64,000 bases of DNA from SKVR01 sp964491395. Its GTDB lineage: Bacteria > Bacteroidota > Bacteroidia > Bacteroidales > UBA7960. The first letter of the stretch is position 1. Each line of letters starts with the position of its first letter. Position numbers and translations under genes: made by a program. This document shows positions 45,243 through 55,069 of this stretch, piece by piece. Location: NCBI GenBank assembly GCA_964491395.1, contig CAZBGI010000001.1, positions 1 through 64,000 of the forward strand, read 5' to 3'. A model generated the notes under the pieces. That model saw nothing but the letters and a program-made list of their open reading frames with translations. It did no database searches and had not been told where the DNA came from.

Positions 45243-47990
45243 TCATTGCCCGATTTTCAAAGTTTCCACCAGGTTCCTGAAGTCTTCTGTTTTAACCGGT
45301 TTGGTGAGGTATTCATCCAGCCCCATATTCATGTATTTTTCCCTGTCTCCCTCAAATGCATTGGCACTAATCCCGACAATTGGGGGTAAGACCGAATGCA
45401 TCTGCCTGAGCATTTGGGTAGCTGAGACACCATCCAGAACAGGCATCTGGATATCCATCAATATCAGGTCAAAAGCCCCGGGAGTATAAATTTCAAGAGC
45501 CTTCTGCCCATTAACGGCAAATTCAACCTGGTGTCCCAACGATGTAAGCATAATACTGATTACCTTGCGGTTGACTATTTTATCCTCTACCAGCAATATC
45601 CTCAGAGGGGTCACCATTTTGGCAGCATCATGGTTGAGCCCGGAAGAAATTGCAAGCTCTTTTTCACTTACTTTCTGGCAAGAAAAGGTAAACCAAAACG
45701 TACTACCTGCGCCGGGAGTACTTTCAAGTCCCACTTTTCCATCCAGCATGGCAGCAAGTTCCTTACAGATAGCCAACCCTAATCCGGTGCCATCAATGCT
45801 TCTGGACAACGCATTCTCGGCCTGGTAAAAGGGCTCAAACAATTTTTCCTGAAGTTGATGCGAAACCCCTTTTCCTGTGTCTTTCACTTCAAAACGCAGT
45901 GTAATCGTTTCCTTTGTATCTCCATCAACAGGGAAATCATCGGGATAAACAGGAAAAAGACTAAGCTTCACGCTGCCTGCATCTGTAAATTTGACGGCAT
46001 TGGAGATAAAATTCCGTAGTATCTGATTGAGACGAATCTTATCAGAACGGATAGCCCTGGGAACCTTAACGTCAACACTCTCCTCCCAGGTCAAAGCTTT
46101 ATTGCAGATAGCCGCAAAGTATTTACGGCTCTCCGTAAACAACTCATCCACCCGGAAATCAGAAGAATTGATTTTTAATTTTCCCGCTTCAATTTTAGAA
46201 TAGTCAAGAATGAGGTTGATGATTTCTTTCAGGTTTTCGCCTGACTGCATTAAGGTGGTAAGGTAATCCTTTTGCTGGCTGTCGAGCCGGGTTTGGGCCA
46301 GAATATCGGCCATACCCAGCACACCGGTTAAAGGGGTGCGGATTTCATGGCTCATATTGGCCAGGAATTTTTGTTTGAACTCAACACTCTTGCGGGCAAC
46401 CGCTACCTCCTGTTCCAGTTCGAAAGTCTTTTTTCTCTCTGAGATATCTTTGTAATTTACAAGAATGCCGGCTATTTCGGGCGAATCGAGGCAGTTCACC
46501 GCAGATATTTCGATCCACCTGTAATCGCCACGTTTTCTTTGATACCGGCACTCCAGCAACCCTGTTTCTGCAGGATATTCAAGAACAGTGGTAAATACCT
46601 CCAGGACTTTCTCCCGGTCTTCAGGAATAATCTTTTCTATATAATTTCTCCCGACAAGTTCTTCGGGTTTCCAGCCAAACAACCGTTCTACATTGGGACT
46701 TTTATACAAGTTGACCCCCTTGCTATCCAAAATAGCAATTACATCGGTTATATTGGTTAACATCGCCTCCTGTCTTACCTGCGCATTGCGCATTACCTCT
46801 TCGGCTTGTTTTTTTTCTGTTATATCATTAATAACCCCCGAAACAAGCTTTAACGGCCCGCCATTGGCTGCCACGGCAGATTCATGCAACTGCCCCCAGA
46901 AAACACTTCCGTCCTTTCTCACATACCTTTTTTCCAGGCTGTACCCGTCAATTTCTCTATTTACCAAAGCCTGAAAATTTTTCCGGGTACGCTCCAGATC
47001 ATCAGGATAAGTAACATCTGCATTGGTGATAGTTTTCATTTCTTCATCTGAATAGCCCAGCTTGTGCTGCCACCATTTATTGAAAAACTGATACCTGCCC
47101 TGTAAATCGGTAATGCCAATTCCCACATGTATCGATTCGAAGATGTTTCTGAATTCCTGCTCTTTCTGTTTAAAATAACTTTCTGAAAGCAGTCGCTTTT
47201 CTACGATAACCACCAGGGCCCGGCAAACCAAAACCGAACTCCAGATAATAACATTAAGAGCAAGCAGGTAGTAGTGCTGTCCCTGGCTGACAGGAGTATA
47301 AAAAAGCACCGTATCCAGCAAAACGAAAGAGCCCCAGATAAGGGTGCCGGCCATAATACTTCCTATGAACAACCGGTTATTCAGCACAAATTCCGGTTTG
47401 GGATCAAGAGAAAGCAACGCTCTGATGGCAGGTAAACGGAGCAACAACTCGCCCAAAAGAATAAGGAAGCTATAATTGACCAAATCTTTTACCAGAATAC
47501 CTGTGAGGACAAATCGATCTATTTGATTAACAGCCTCATCAGTCCAGGGTGCAGGATTAAAAGAAAGCAGGAAATTGAAAAGCACAAAATAATTAAAGAA
47601 AGCTATAACGCCAAACACAGCCATAAAAAGGAATAACCGGACAGCAAACCTGTTAAAAGAATAATCGTTCCTCTGCCGGGGTATAAGAAACCCTGCCCCT
47701 GCATACAGAGAAATGAGAATGAAAAAGTTGAGTATATTGGCATACCCGTTATTGGCCCATAAGATAAAAGGAAACCATGCTCCACCTGCCAGGCCGGCAA
47801 TCACAGCGTATCGTGGCCCATAAGCAAGGCCCACCAGCAAGGGAAATACTACCGACCAAACCACATTGATCTGAATATTTTCAAAACGAACCTCTATTCC
47901 TACACCGGATAATAAAAAACACAACAATCCCGCAGCTGCCGCTATCAGAAATTTACGATGCTTTTTTGAAATAACACATACCAAACACAT
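45243..47990 (-). CDS. Membrane-bound PAS hybrid histidine kinase (intact)
   Basis: 915 residues. Seven or eight membrane helices fill the first 270 residues (a MASE-like or ECF-S-like sensor by topology, low certainty). They are followed by two PAS-PAC domains (about 285-520), a DHp helix FLANMSHEIRTPLTGVLG with H548, a complete ATPase (LRNFISNAVKFT, VKDTGKGV, DGTGLGLAI) and a C-terminal receiver (LMDIQMPVLDG, TKPV). It autophosphorylates and passes the phosphate to its own receiver; the next step needs an HPt, and two free HPt proteins are encoded in the window. It lies 180 bases after cheB on the same strand and may or may not belong to that operon. Confidence 0.9.
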   Translation of the reverse strand: MCLVCVISKKHRKFLIAAAAGLLCFLLSGVGIEVRFENIQINVVWSVVFPLLVGLAYGPRYAVIAGLAGGAWFPFILWANNGYANILNFFILISLYAGAGFLIPRQRNDYSFNRFAVRLFLFMAVFGVIAFFNYFVLFNFLLSFNPAPWTDEAVNQIDRFVLTGILVKDLVNYSFLILLGELLLRLPAIRALLSLDPKPEFVLNNRLFIGSIMAGTLIWGSFVLLDTVLFYTPVSQGQHYYLLALNVIIWSSVLVCRALVVIVEKRLLSESYFKQKEQEFRNIFESIHVGIGITDLQGRYQFFNKWWQHKLGYSDEEMKTITNADVTYPDDLERTRKNFQALVNREIDGYSLEKRYVRKDGSVFWGQLHESAVAANGGPLKLVSGVINDITEKKQAEEVMRNAQVRQEAMLTNITDVIAILDSKGVNLYKSPNVERLFGWKPEELVGRNYIEKIIPEDREKVLEVFTTVLEYPAETGLLECRYQRKRGDYRWIEISAVNCLDSPEIAGILVNYKDISERKKTFELEQEVAVARKSVEFKQKFLANMSHEIRTPLTGVLGMADILAQTRLDSQQKDYLTTLMQSGENLKEIINLILDYSKIEAGKLKINSSDFRVDELFTESRKYFAAICNKALTWEESVDVKVPRAIRSDKIRLNQILRNFISNAVKFTDAGSVKLSLFPVYPDDFPVDGDTKETITLRFEVKDTGKGVSHQLQEKLFEPFYQAENALSRSIDGTGLGLAICKELAAMLDGKVGLESTPGAGSTFWFTFSCQKVSEKELAISSGLNHDAAKMVTPLRILLVEDKIVNRKVISIMLTSLGHQVEFAVNGQKALEIYTPGAFDLILMDIQMPVLDGVSATQMLRQMHSVLPPIVGISANAFEGDREKYMNMGLDEYLTKPVKTEDFRNLVETLKIGQ

Positions 47991-48170
47991 ATTTTTTTTA
48001 TATTAAAAACTCTTTCTTACAAAAGAAATCTTTCTCTCCCCTGAAGTGAAAATGTGCCAGCCTCCAAAAGCCAACTTAACACCCATACCTATCCTGAAAG
48101 CTGGTTTTTTGTAGAATTTCTGACAGTAATACAAGCACTATAGCCCGAAGAATTTTGTCAATGATAACAA

Positions 48171-49250
48171 TCAGTGCTTAAGGATGAATCCGGCCATTTG
48201 ATTCAGGGGCAAAACCTTGTCAGCGGCTCCCAGTTTTATAGCTTCTTTTGGCATGCCAAACACCACGCATGTTTTTTCATCCTGCGCTGCAGTTTTGGCT
48301 CCTGCTTCTTTCATTTCCAGCAATCCACGGGCACCATCAGCCCCCATGCCGGTCATAATTACCCCTACCGCATTCTTGCCGGCATACCGGGCTGTGGAGC
48401 GAAACAACACATCCACCGAAGGTCTGTGCCTGTTTACCAGGGGACCGTCTTTTACTTCTACATAATATTTAGCTCCGCTTCTTTTGAGCAGTGTATGCTT
48501 GTTGCCGGGAGCAATAAGTGCCCTTCCCCTGATAACCGTATCTCCATTTTCAGCTTCTTTGACCGATATTTTGCAAATTTCATTTAACCGTTGTGCAAAG
48601 GATCGGGTAAAGACTTCGGGCATGTGCTGTACAATAACAATACCGGGCGTATCAGCCGGCAAAACTTCCAGCAATTCTTTCAATGCCTCGGTACCTCCTG
48701 TTGAGGCGCCAATGGCAATAACAATTTCAGTGGTTTTGATCATGCTGTAATCACGTGCACTCTCCGGCATAACAGCATCAGCGGAATATTTGGGTTCCAC
48801 TTTTATGGGAGCCGGAACTGCTCTTGTCAGCCGGCCATTGTTGCTTAATTTGGCGTTCGCAGCGGCTTTCACCACATCACACAACCGGATTCTGGATTCT
48901 TCATAAAATTCTCTGCTTGAGAGCTGAGGCTTGGTGATAATATCTACTGCGCCATATTCCAGGGCCTTCATGCCTGTTTCAGTGCCATTGGCAGTCAAAC
49001 TGGAAATGATAACTACAGGAATAGGGTGCTGACTCATCAGTTTCTTCAAAAAGGTAAGCCCATCCATGCGGGGCATCTCTATGTCTAGTGTGATTACGTC
49101 CGGGATTTCCTTCTGAATTTTCTGGGCGGCATAATAAGGATCTGCGGCAGTGCCAATCACTTCAATGTTTTTATCGGAGGCAAAAACCATGCTCAACGCC
49201 TGTCTTACTACTGCTGAATCATCAACGATTAATACTTTTATTTTTTCCAT
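48171..49250 (-). CDS. cheB: Chemotaxis response regulator/methylesterase CheB
   Basis: 359 residues. The N-terminal receiver has VDDSAVVRQ and TLDIEMPRMDG with D56. The C-terminal methylesterase has the catalytic triad IGASTGGTEAL (S183), VQHMPEVF (H209) and GMGADGARG (D305). It removes methyl groups from, and deamidates, chemoreceptors to reset their sensitivity after phosphorylation by CheA. It acts at the receptor array in the cytoplasm. It follows cheD by 36 bases. Confidence 0.96.
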   Translation of the reverse strand: MEKIKVLIVDDSAVVRQALSMVFASDKNIEVIGTAADPYYAAQKIQKEIPDVITLDIEMPRMDGLTFLKKLMSQHPIPVVIISSLTANGTETGMKALEYGAVDIITKPQLSSREFYEESRIRLCDVVKAAANAKLSNNGRLTRAVPAPIKVEPKYSADAVMPESARDYSMIKTTEIVIAIGASTGGTEALKELLEVLPADTPGIVIVQHMPEVFTRSFAQRLNEICKISVKEAENGDTVIRGRALIAPGNKHTLLKRSGAKYYVEVKDGPLVNRHRPSVDVLFRSTARYAGKNAVGVIMTGMGADGARGLLEMKEAGAKTAAQDEKTCVVFGMPKEAIKLGAADKVLPLNQMAGFILKH

Positions 49251-49286
49251 TTCCTTTTTTGCTTATAACTAATCCATGGGACAATC

Positions 49287-49772
49287 CTATTTCCCTGTCT
49301 CAACTTTCTGCCGGGCAATAATTTTTTGCATCACAGCCCCGGTTTCGGTATTGAACTGGATTTTTCGTCCGTTTTTTCCTCCCAGGCTCTGTCCTGCAAT
49401 TTTAATGTTTAATTCTTTTAAAACACGAAGAGCAATTTCAATATTTCTTTCCCCAATATGAAACTGGCTGATTTGTGTATCAATCACCTCGCCTCCACCA
49501 AAAACTTTAGCAATAAGATTGCTTTTTTTGCTGCCCAGAGAAAGCATTTTCTCCACCAGCCTTTCAATGGCTATATTTCCGTATTTGGGTGAAGCCAGTC
49601 CTTCTCCATTCCAGAAAGGCAGCATATAGTGATTGATACCACCTGTGCGATTTACCGGATCGTAGAGGCATACAGCCACGCAAGACCCAAGGATGGTATT
49701 TACAAGATGAGGCTCCCTGCTGCAGAACATTGTCGAAGGGTATAAAAAATAGGTCTTTGGTTCCATTGACAT
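49287..49772 (-). CDS. cheD: Chemoreceptor glutamine deamidase CheD
   Basis: 161 residues, normal CheD length. ILGSCVAVCLYDPVNRTGGINHYMLPF contains the catalytic C31 and H48 (split here as LGSCVAV and INHYML), and the Asn/Gly-rich C-terminal half fits the CheD fold. It converts specific receptor Gln residues to Glu so they can be methylated. In other bacteria CheD also partners with CheC, but no CheC is seen here. It starts 5 bases after the kinase-like gene and is probably translationally coupled. Confidence 0.93.
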   Translation of the reverse strand: MSMEPKTYFLYPSTMFCSREPHLVNTILGSCVAVCLYDPVNRTGGINHYMLPFWNGEGLASPKYGNIAIERLVEKMLSLGSKKSNLIAKVFGGGEVIDTQISQFHIGERNIEIALRVLKELNIKIAGQSLGGKNGRKIQFNTETGAVMQKIIARQKVETGK

Positions 49773-49777
49773 GCTCT

Positions 49778-50680
49778 TTAAAAAATCTCATCTCCATCAC
49801 TATCAAAAATAAACTCATTGCCATCATTGGCCATGGCATCAAAATCCAGAGGCTTTTCTCCGGGTGGAATACAAATTGTAAAAACCGTTTCCTGGTTGGC
49901 ACTGCTTTGCATATCAATGGTGCCACCCAGCAAATCGAGAATAGCTTTGTTAACCGAAAGCCCCAATCCATGCCCCCGGTTAACGGAGTTGATGCCATTA
50001 TCCACTCTTTTAAAACGATCGAAAATAATCTTTTTGTTTGCCTCTGATACTCCAATTCCCCTGTCGATAACTGAGATGCACAGATCTTCATTTTCCAGCC
50101 AGGCCTTTACCTGCACTTCACTTTCACTATGGCTATATTTTATGGCGTTGCTCAACAGATTGGAAATTATGATTTTCAGTTTCTCCGGATCAGTTAAGAA
50201 ATAAAAGCTTTTTTCAATGCCCGGACTCACATCAAAATCATAATACAGCGATATGCGTCTTTTGGCGGCTTCAAATTTAAAACTATCCAGGGCACTTCTA
50301 ATCAATTCATTGATATTTACATTCATGGTATCAGGCACCCATTCTCCGGCTTCAAGCTTGGCCGCTGCAAATACATTTTTCAATTGAAAATCCAGGTTAA
50401 AAGCCTCCGAATGAATAAGATGCACCATTGAAATAACCTTGTCCCAATTTTCTTTCTTAACATCCAGGATGTTGCGACTTAAGCCCAGTATGGCAGCGAA
50501 AGGGTTGATAATTTCATTGGTAATATTGGATATAAAGTGGGTTTTCAGGGCTTCGGATTCTTCAAGTTTCTTGTTAACCTCTTTCAGTTCGCTGGTCATT
50601 TTCTGAAGTTGAAGCATCGATTCTTTGTTTTCCCTGAACCGCTTTTCCAGCTCTTTCAATAATTGATCGTCGGTTATCAT
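49778..50680 (-). CDS. Histidine-kinase-like protein lacking the phospho-accepting His
   Basis: 300 residues, soluble. A coiled coil at 5-48 leads straight into a DHp-like hairpin reading HFISNITNEIINPFAAILG; the usual SHE-R-x-P-L becomes TNEIINPF, so N55 replaces the phospho-accepting His. The ATPase domain by contrast is complete: IISNLLSNAIKYS (N box), VIDRGIGV (DxGxG), FDRFKRVD and GHGLGLSVNKAIL. It therefore may bind or hydrolyse ATP, or phosphorylate another protein's His, but cannot autophosphorylate in the normal way. It lies between cheR and cheD, a position where no kinase is expected in classical clusters. Confidence 0.85.
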   Translation of the reverse strand: MITDDQLLKELEKRFRENKESMLQLQKMTSELKEVNKKLEESEALKTHFISNITNEIINPFAAILGLSRNILDVKKENWDKVISMVHLIHSEAFNLDFQLKNVFAAAKLEAGEWVPDTMNVNINELIRSALDSFKFEAAKRRISLYYDFDVSPGIEKSFYFLTDPEKLKIIISNLLSNAIKYSHSESEVQVKAWLENEDLCISVIDRGIGVSEANKKIIFDRFKRVDNGINSVNRGHGLGLSVNKAILDLLGGTIDMQSSANQETVFTICIPPGEKPLDFDAMANDGNEFIFDSDGDEIF

Positions 50681-50727
50681 ATAAAAAGATATTATTGGAG
50701 TTGTTATTTGTATTACCCTGGCTTATT

Positions 50728-51618
50728 CTATACTTTCATGAAAACGGTAGGTTTAAGCTGCACCAATGGCACCTTCATTCCGGTAATGGATTCGCTATGG
50801 CCCAGGAAGAAATACCCACCTGTTTTCAGATGAGAACACAGCCGGTTGATCACCTTTTGCTGGGTTTCCCGATCGAAATATATCAATACATTGCGGCAAA
50901 ATATTACATCAAATTTTTCCTGTACCGGATAGCTTTCATCCATAAAATTCAACCGCTGATAAGCAGCCTTTTTACGAATTTCAGGAATGAGCCGCACGGT
51001 TGGCTTAACCCTGTCTTTGGATCGTAGAAAGTACTTCTTTTTTAATTCCATGGGAATATTAATCACCCTTTCTTCGGAATACACAGCGTCGTAGGCTTTT
51101 TGCAGTATACGGGATGAGATATCTGTTCCCAGGATGGAATAATCCATATTACGGTTTTCTTCCATAAATTCGGAAAGCACCATGGCCAGGGTGTAAACTT
51201 CTTCCCCGCTGGAGCAACCCGCACTCCACAATTTCATGGTGGTTTTTTGCCTGCTTCGGATCATAAATTCCGGTAAAACGGTATGCCTGAGAAAGTCGAA
51301 ATGGGCAGGTTCCCTGAAAAAATCAGTTTTATTGGTAGTGACCACATCAATCATATGAATCAATTCCATGGACTCTCCTTCTTTGCTGAAAACAAAATCG
51401 CAATACTGCTCGTAAGAGTTCATCTTCATATCGCGCAAACGCTTTTGCAATCGACTCTGAAGCATTACCTTTTTCGCTTTGGGCATTTTTATACCATACT
51501 CAACATAAATAAACTGACTCAACTTGTCGAACACTTCGTCGGACATTTGCAGTTTGTATACCGCAGACATTGAACTCAGGGTTTCTTTTTCAGGCGAGGT
51601 TGAAAGCACATCAGACAT
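50728..51618 (-). CDS. cheR: Chemotaxis protein methyltransferase CheR
   Basis: 296 residues. The helical N-terminal domain (MPKAKKVMLQSRLQKRLRDM) precedes the SAM-binding domain: NKTDFFREPAHFDFL, WSAGCSSGEEVYTLAM, GTDISSRILQKA and VIFCRNVLIYFDRE. It methylates glutamate residues of the chemoreceptor using S-adenosylmethionine. The single receptor gene upstream in this cluster ends in a possible tethering pentapeptide, which would serve this enzyme. Confidence 0.96.
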   Translation of the reverse strand: MSDVLSTSPEKETLSSMSAVYKLQMSDEVFDKLSQFIYVEYGIKMPKAKKVMLQSRLQKRLRDMKMNSYEQYCDFVFSKEGESMELIHMIDVVTTNKTDFFREPAHFDFLRHTVLPEFMIRSRQKTTMKLWSAGCSSGEEVYTLAMVLSEFMEENRNMDYSILGTDISSRILQKAYDAVYSEERVINIPMELKKKYFLRSKDRVKPTVRLIPEIRKKAAYQRLNFMDESYPVQEKFDVIFCRNVLIYFDRETQQKVINRLCSHLKTGGYFFLGHSESITGMKVPLVQLKPTVFMKV

Positions 51619-51654
51619 GATATTGGAAATATTTATAAAGTTAATTACGGTTGC

Positions 51655-54420
51655 TTATCTCCCGGATTCTATGGGTTCATTGAGATACACTGATTCGACG
51701 GTGCTTTTAAAAATGGTATATTTTTCCGTCATAAGCGGAATCAGTGCAGTAGCTTCCTCAAACTGTTCATTGCGAATATGGCGATCCATCAGTTTGGCTA
51801 CCAGGTGCAACTGGGAAGCACCCATGTTGCCAGAGAGTCCTTTAACTGTCATGACAATCAATCGGAGCGCATTATAATCATTCATTTCAATGGCTGAAAG
51901 AGATTGCTGGTAGATACGATCCATATCTTCAAAAAATGATTCAAAGAGTACTTCCAGTTTAAAGTTATTTTGCCGGGCATTATTGATTATAAGGTTAAGG
52001 GTGGAAGAGTTAATTACGGGTTTTTCTTCCACGCTCTCCAATGAGAATACCTCTAACTTTTCTTTGGATGATGCAGATGTTGTGTTGCCTGCAAGCTCTT
52101 TGATTTTCTGGTACAAAACATCATTTTTTACCGGTTTAATGATACAATCATCGAAACCATATTCCAGGTATTTATCGTTTTGAGCAAAAGTTTCATCGGC
52201 TGTAAGCACAATCACCGGGGGAAGTTGCTTGAATTCCTTTTTAAGAATCTGTAGCGCCGTTAACCCATCCATTACCGGCATCATCTGATCCATAAGAATG
52301 ATATCATAATGAATTCGGCCAAAAATATTAAATGCGTTGATGGTGGATTCCCGAAACATTTCCACTGCCTGCTTCCCATTGGAGGCAACTGCAACGGTGC
52401 ATCCCATTTCTTCCAGAATGAGCTTTATCACTTTCTGGTTTACAATCATGTCCTCAACCAGTATTACCGAGCAATTAAGTCTTTCCCGGTGTTTCTGATT
52501 CAAAGTTTTCTGGTTTTCTGCTGCTTCAGGTTCAGCGGCAATCAAAACAGGAAGGGTAAACCAAAAAGTACTTCCCTTTTTCTTTTCATTGCTTCTTACG
52601 CCTATTTCACCTCCCATTAAATTAACCAGTTGACGGCAAATGGACAGTCCCAATCCACTGCCCTTGGTAACCTGTGGAGCATCATTTTCAAGTTGTGAAA
52701 AATCCTTGAATAACTCTTTTTGCTCTGATTCTTTTATCCCTGCACCGGAATCTTCCACCTCCACCAAAAGCATTACCTCATCCTGGTCTTTTTGCTGTTG
52801 CAATACACGAATCTCAACATATCCTTTTTCGGTAAACTTAAAGGCATTGGAGAGAAAATTAGACAATACCTGAACAATTTTACTCTCATCGGCCACAATG
52901 GTAGTTGGCAAATTTTCAGGAATGTGGTATTTGAGCTCCAGCTTATTTTCCAGTGCCAGAGGTGTGTAATAAGTGTTAATATTTTTTAAAGTTTGTCTGA
53001 GGTTGAACTTGCCGGGTTTGATTTTCATCATCCCTGATTCAATTTTAGAATAATCCAGTACATCATTGAGCAGGTTAAGCAAATTATCTGATGCTACCTT
53101 CATGGCCTGGGTGTAGTTCTTTTGTTCATCGTTCAGGCACGTTCTTTCCATCAAATGCAACAATCCTGTTATTCCATTGACAGGATTGCGGATTTCATGA
53201 CTTAGCCGGGCAAAGAATTTTTGTTTCATCTCTGCTGTTTTTCTGGCCAGCTCCACATCGTGTCTTAGTTTCTCATTATTCTTTTGCCAGGTAATATCCT
53301 GCAGCGTGTGGGTCATTCTCTCCAGCGCTCCGGTGTTGTCAAATTTAAGATGAGCGGCCATATGAATATACCGCACATCGGCGTTCTTATCCAGGATTCT
53401 AAAATCTAAAGTAAACCCGGTTCTTTTTTCTTCTATCACCTGCTCCTTCAGCATTTTGTATCTGGAGCGATCATCGGGGTGGATGACTTCAATGAATTTT
53501 TCATCATTAAAATCACATATTTTTTCTTTGTTGTCAACATCCAGAATCCTGAAATACAAATCATTGCAAGCAAACCGGTTTTCCTGGTAATAAATATCGC
53601 AGGTTCCCAGGCGCGCAATATTCTGAGCTTCGCTTAGTTTATCCTGGCTCTCAGTCAACTCATGATAAATATTTTTGCTCTCGGTAATGTCAGACATCAC
53701 CATGGTAATACCTGGGAAATTTCCCTTTTCATCTTTTCGCAAAGTGAGCTTGGTATTGAACCAATAAAGCGCATCATTCTCCTCCAGGCTGAATTCAACG
53801 GCATAGGGCTTTTTATTTTCTTTCACCCATTCAAATGATTCCCGGATTTTATGGGCTACATCCGCGGGAAATACTTCTTCAATGGCTTTGCCGGTTACGT
53901 TTTGAGGGTGAAAGAGCTGCAACCTGTGCTTGTTTCCCGAGTGATGATGGGTAAAAACGCCTGTAACATCAATACCAAAAACCAGATCATCAATTGATTC
54001 GATGGTGGTGCGCAGCATCTCTTTGGTTTCAAAAAGTTCCTTTTTTGTTTTGTGCCGGTAAACGGCGATATGCACGGCAGAGGAGAGAATTCTGTCATCA
54101 AAGGGTTTGATCAGAAACCCGTGGGGTTCAGTTTTCATTAACCTCTCGATGGTTTTTTCATCAGAACTTGCCGTTAAGTAAATAACAGGTATATCAAGGG
54201 ACTTGGTGATTTCCTCTACGGCCTGTATTCCATCAATTTTTCCTTCCAGCATCACATCCATAAGGATAAGATCAGGCTGGTATTTTTGAGCCATTTCAAT
54301 TGCCTTAAGCCCGTTTCGGGCTTTCGTGGGTACCGAATACCCCATTTCTTCCAGTTTCATCTGGATGAAATTGGCAATTATGGCATCATCTTCTACTATT
54401 AATACACTTTTTTTAACCAT
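51655..54420 (-). CDS. REC-PAS-PAS-kinase-REC-HPt hybrid kinase with degenerate HPt
   Basis: 921 residues, soluble. The order is: receiver (LILMDVMLEGKIDG and IKPF), two PAS domains (about 130-255 and 260-380), a DHp helix FARLSHEIRNPVNGI with H408, a complete ATPase (LSNFLSNAFKFT, VEDSGAGI, KGSGLGLSI), a second receiver (LMDQMMPVMDG, IIKPV) with an unusual insert before its phosphorylated Asp, and a C-terminal HPt-like domain. The HPt motif is IVMTVKGLSGNMGA: M857 replaces the His. The final phosphotransfer step must therefore use another HPt; a free HPt with an intact His is encoded directly upstream. It sits between that HPt gene and cheR. Confidence 0.9.
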   Translation of the reverse strand: MVKKSVLIVEDDAIIANFIQMKLEEMGYSVPTKARNGLKAIEMAQKYQPDLILMDVMLEGKIDGIQAVEEITKSLDIPVIYLTASSDEKTIERLMKTEPHGFLIKPFDDRILSSAVHIAVYRHKTKKELFETKEMLRTTIESIDDLVFGIDVTGVFTHHHSGNKHRLQLFHPQNVTGKAIEEVFPADVAHKIRESFEWVKENKKPYAVEFSLEENDALYWFNTKLTLRKDEKGNFPGITMVMSDITESKNIYHELTESQDKLSEAQNIARLGTCDIYYQENRFACNDLYFRILDVDNKEKICDFNDEKFIEVIHPDDRSRYKMLKEQVIEEKRTGFTLDFRILDKNADVRYIHMAAHLKFDNTGALERMTHTLQDITWQKNNEKLRHDVELARKTAEMKQKFFARLSHEIRNPVNGITGLLHLMERTCLNDEQKNYTQAMKVASDNLLNLLNDVLDYSKIESGMMKIKPGKFNLRQTLKNINTYYTPLALENKLELKYHIPENLPTTIVADESKIVQVLSNFLSNAFKFTEKGYVEIRVLQQQKDQDEVMLLVEVEDSGAGIKESEQKELFKDFSQLENDAPQVTKGSGLGLSICRQLVNLMGGEIGVRSNEKKKGSTFWFTLPVLIAAEPEAAENQKTLNQKHRERLNCSVILVEDMIVNQKVIKLILEEMGCTVAVASNGKQAVEMFRESTINAFNIFGRIHYDIILMDQMMPVMDGLTALQILKKEFKQLPPVIVLTADETFAQNDKYLEYGFDDCIIKPVKNDVLYQKIKELAGNTTSASSKEKLEVFSLESVEEKPVINSSTLNLIINNARQNNFKLEVLFESFFEDMDRIYQQSLSAIEMNDYNALRLIVMTVKGLSGNMGASQLHLVAKLMDRHIRNEQFEEATALIPLMTEKYTIFKSTVESVYLNEPIESGR

Positions 54421-54443
54421 TGTATCCCCGTTTTATAATCATC

Positions 54444-54461
54444 TCCCCCAAAAGTGGGGGG
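54444..54461 (-). other. Intercistronic GC hairpin between hpt and the hybrid kinase gene
   Basis: TCCCCCA-AAAG-TGGGGG can form a short, strong stem just past the HPt stop codon and 24 bases before the hybrid kinase ATG. No T run follows on the minus strand, so it is not a standard terminator. It could stabilise the upstream mRNA or tune the ratio of the two proteins. Confidence 0.45.
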
Positions 54462-54463
54462 AT

Positions 54464-54844
54464 TTACATTTCTTTTAACAGTGCAATGAGCTCATCGTAG
54501 GTTACGATTAGAACTTGCGTTAAATTAAAACCTTCTTCAATATTTCCGGCCTTGATGGCATTTTCTGCATCCGTTGCAACGCGACGCAATCTTGCTGCTC
54601 CTATAGCTCCCGAAATACCTGACAAGGAATGAATTGCCTTTTGAAGCTTCTGCACATCATTATGAGTCTGCGCTTCCTTTATTTCTCCCAGTAGCTTCGA
54701 AGCCTCCGGTTCAAAAGAATCTATAATATCCTGAACGATTTCAGGACTTCCGCTGGCATATTCGTTGAGCATATTTATGGTCTCTTCATCAAGCAGCTTA
54801 ACGGATGCATATTTCATTTGCAATTGTTCTATCGGACTGTTCAT
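54464..54844 (-). CDS. Free-standing HPt phosphotransfer protein in the che cluster
   Basis: 126 residues, all helical. KAIHSLSGISGAIGA is the HPt signature with the phospho-accepting H72; the usual Lys after it (HTLKG) is Ser here. It is encoded between the chemoreceptor and the hybrid kinase, whose own HPt has lost its His. It probably accepts phosphate from that kinase's receiver and passes it to CheY-like or other receivers. Confidence 0.85.
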   Translation of the reverse strand: MNSPIEQLQMKYASVKLLDEETINMLNEYASGSPEIVQDIIDSFEPEASKLLGEIKEAQTHNDVQKLQKAIHSLSGISGAIGAARLRRVATDAENAIKAGNIEEGFNLTQVLIVTYDELIALLKEM

Positions 54845-55069
54845 TTTGATTTCGTTTTGGTGAGATGTTGTTTGCTTTTTTTGTTTAGGTATTCATTTTT
54901 ATGGCAATCACTTGGTTATTATCTGATTACCTCATTGGTTTTTCAGGCTTAATCTGCGTCTGAGCAAATTTTTTTTGGCACTGATGAATATGACTTCCCA
55001 ACAAAGGAGTCATAAACCCGGGGAATGCTCAATATACAGAGATTCCCCGGATTGATGGTGCTGGTGATC

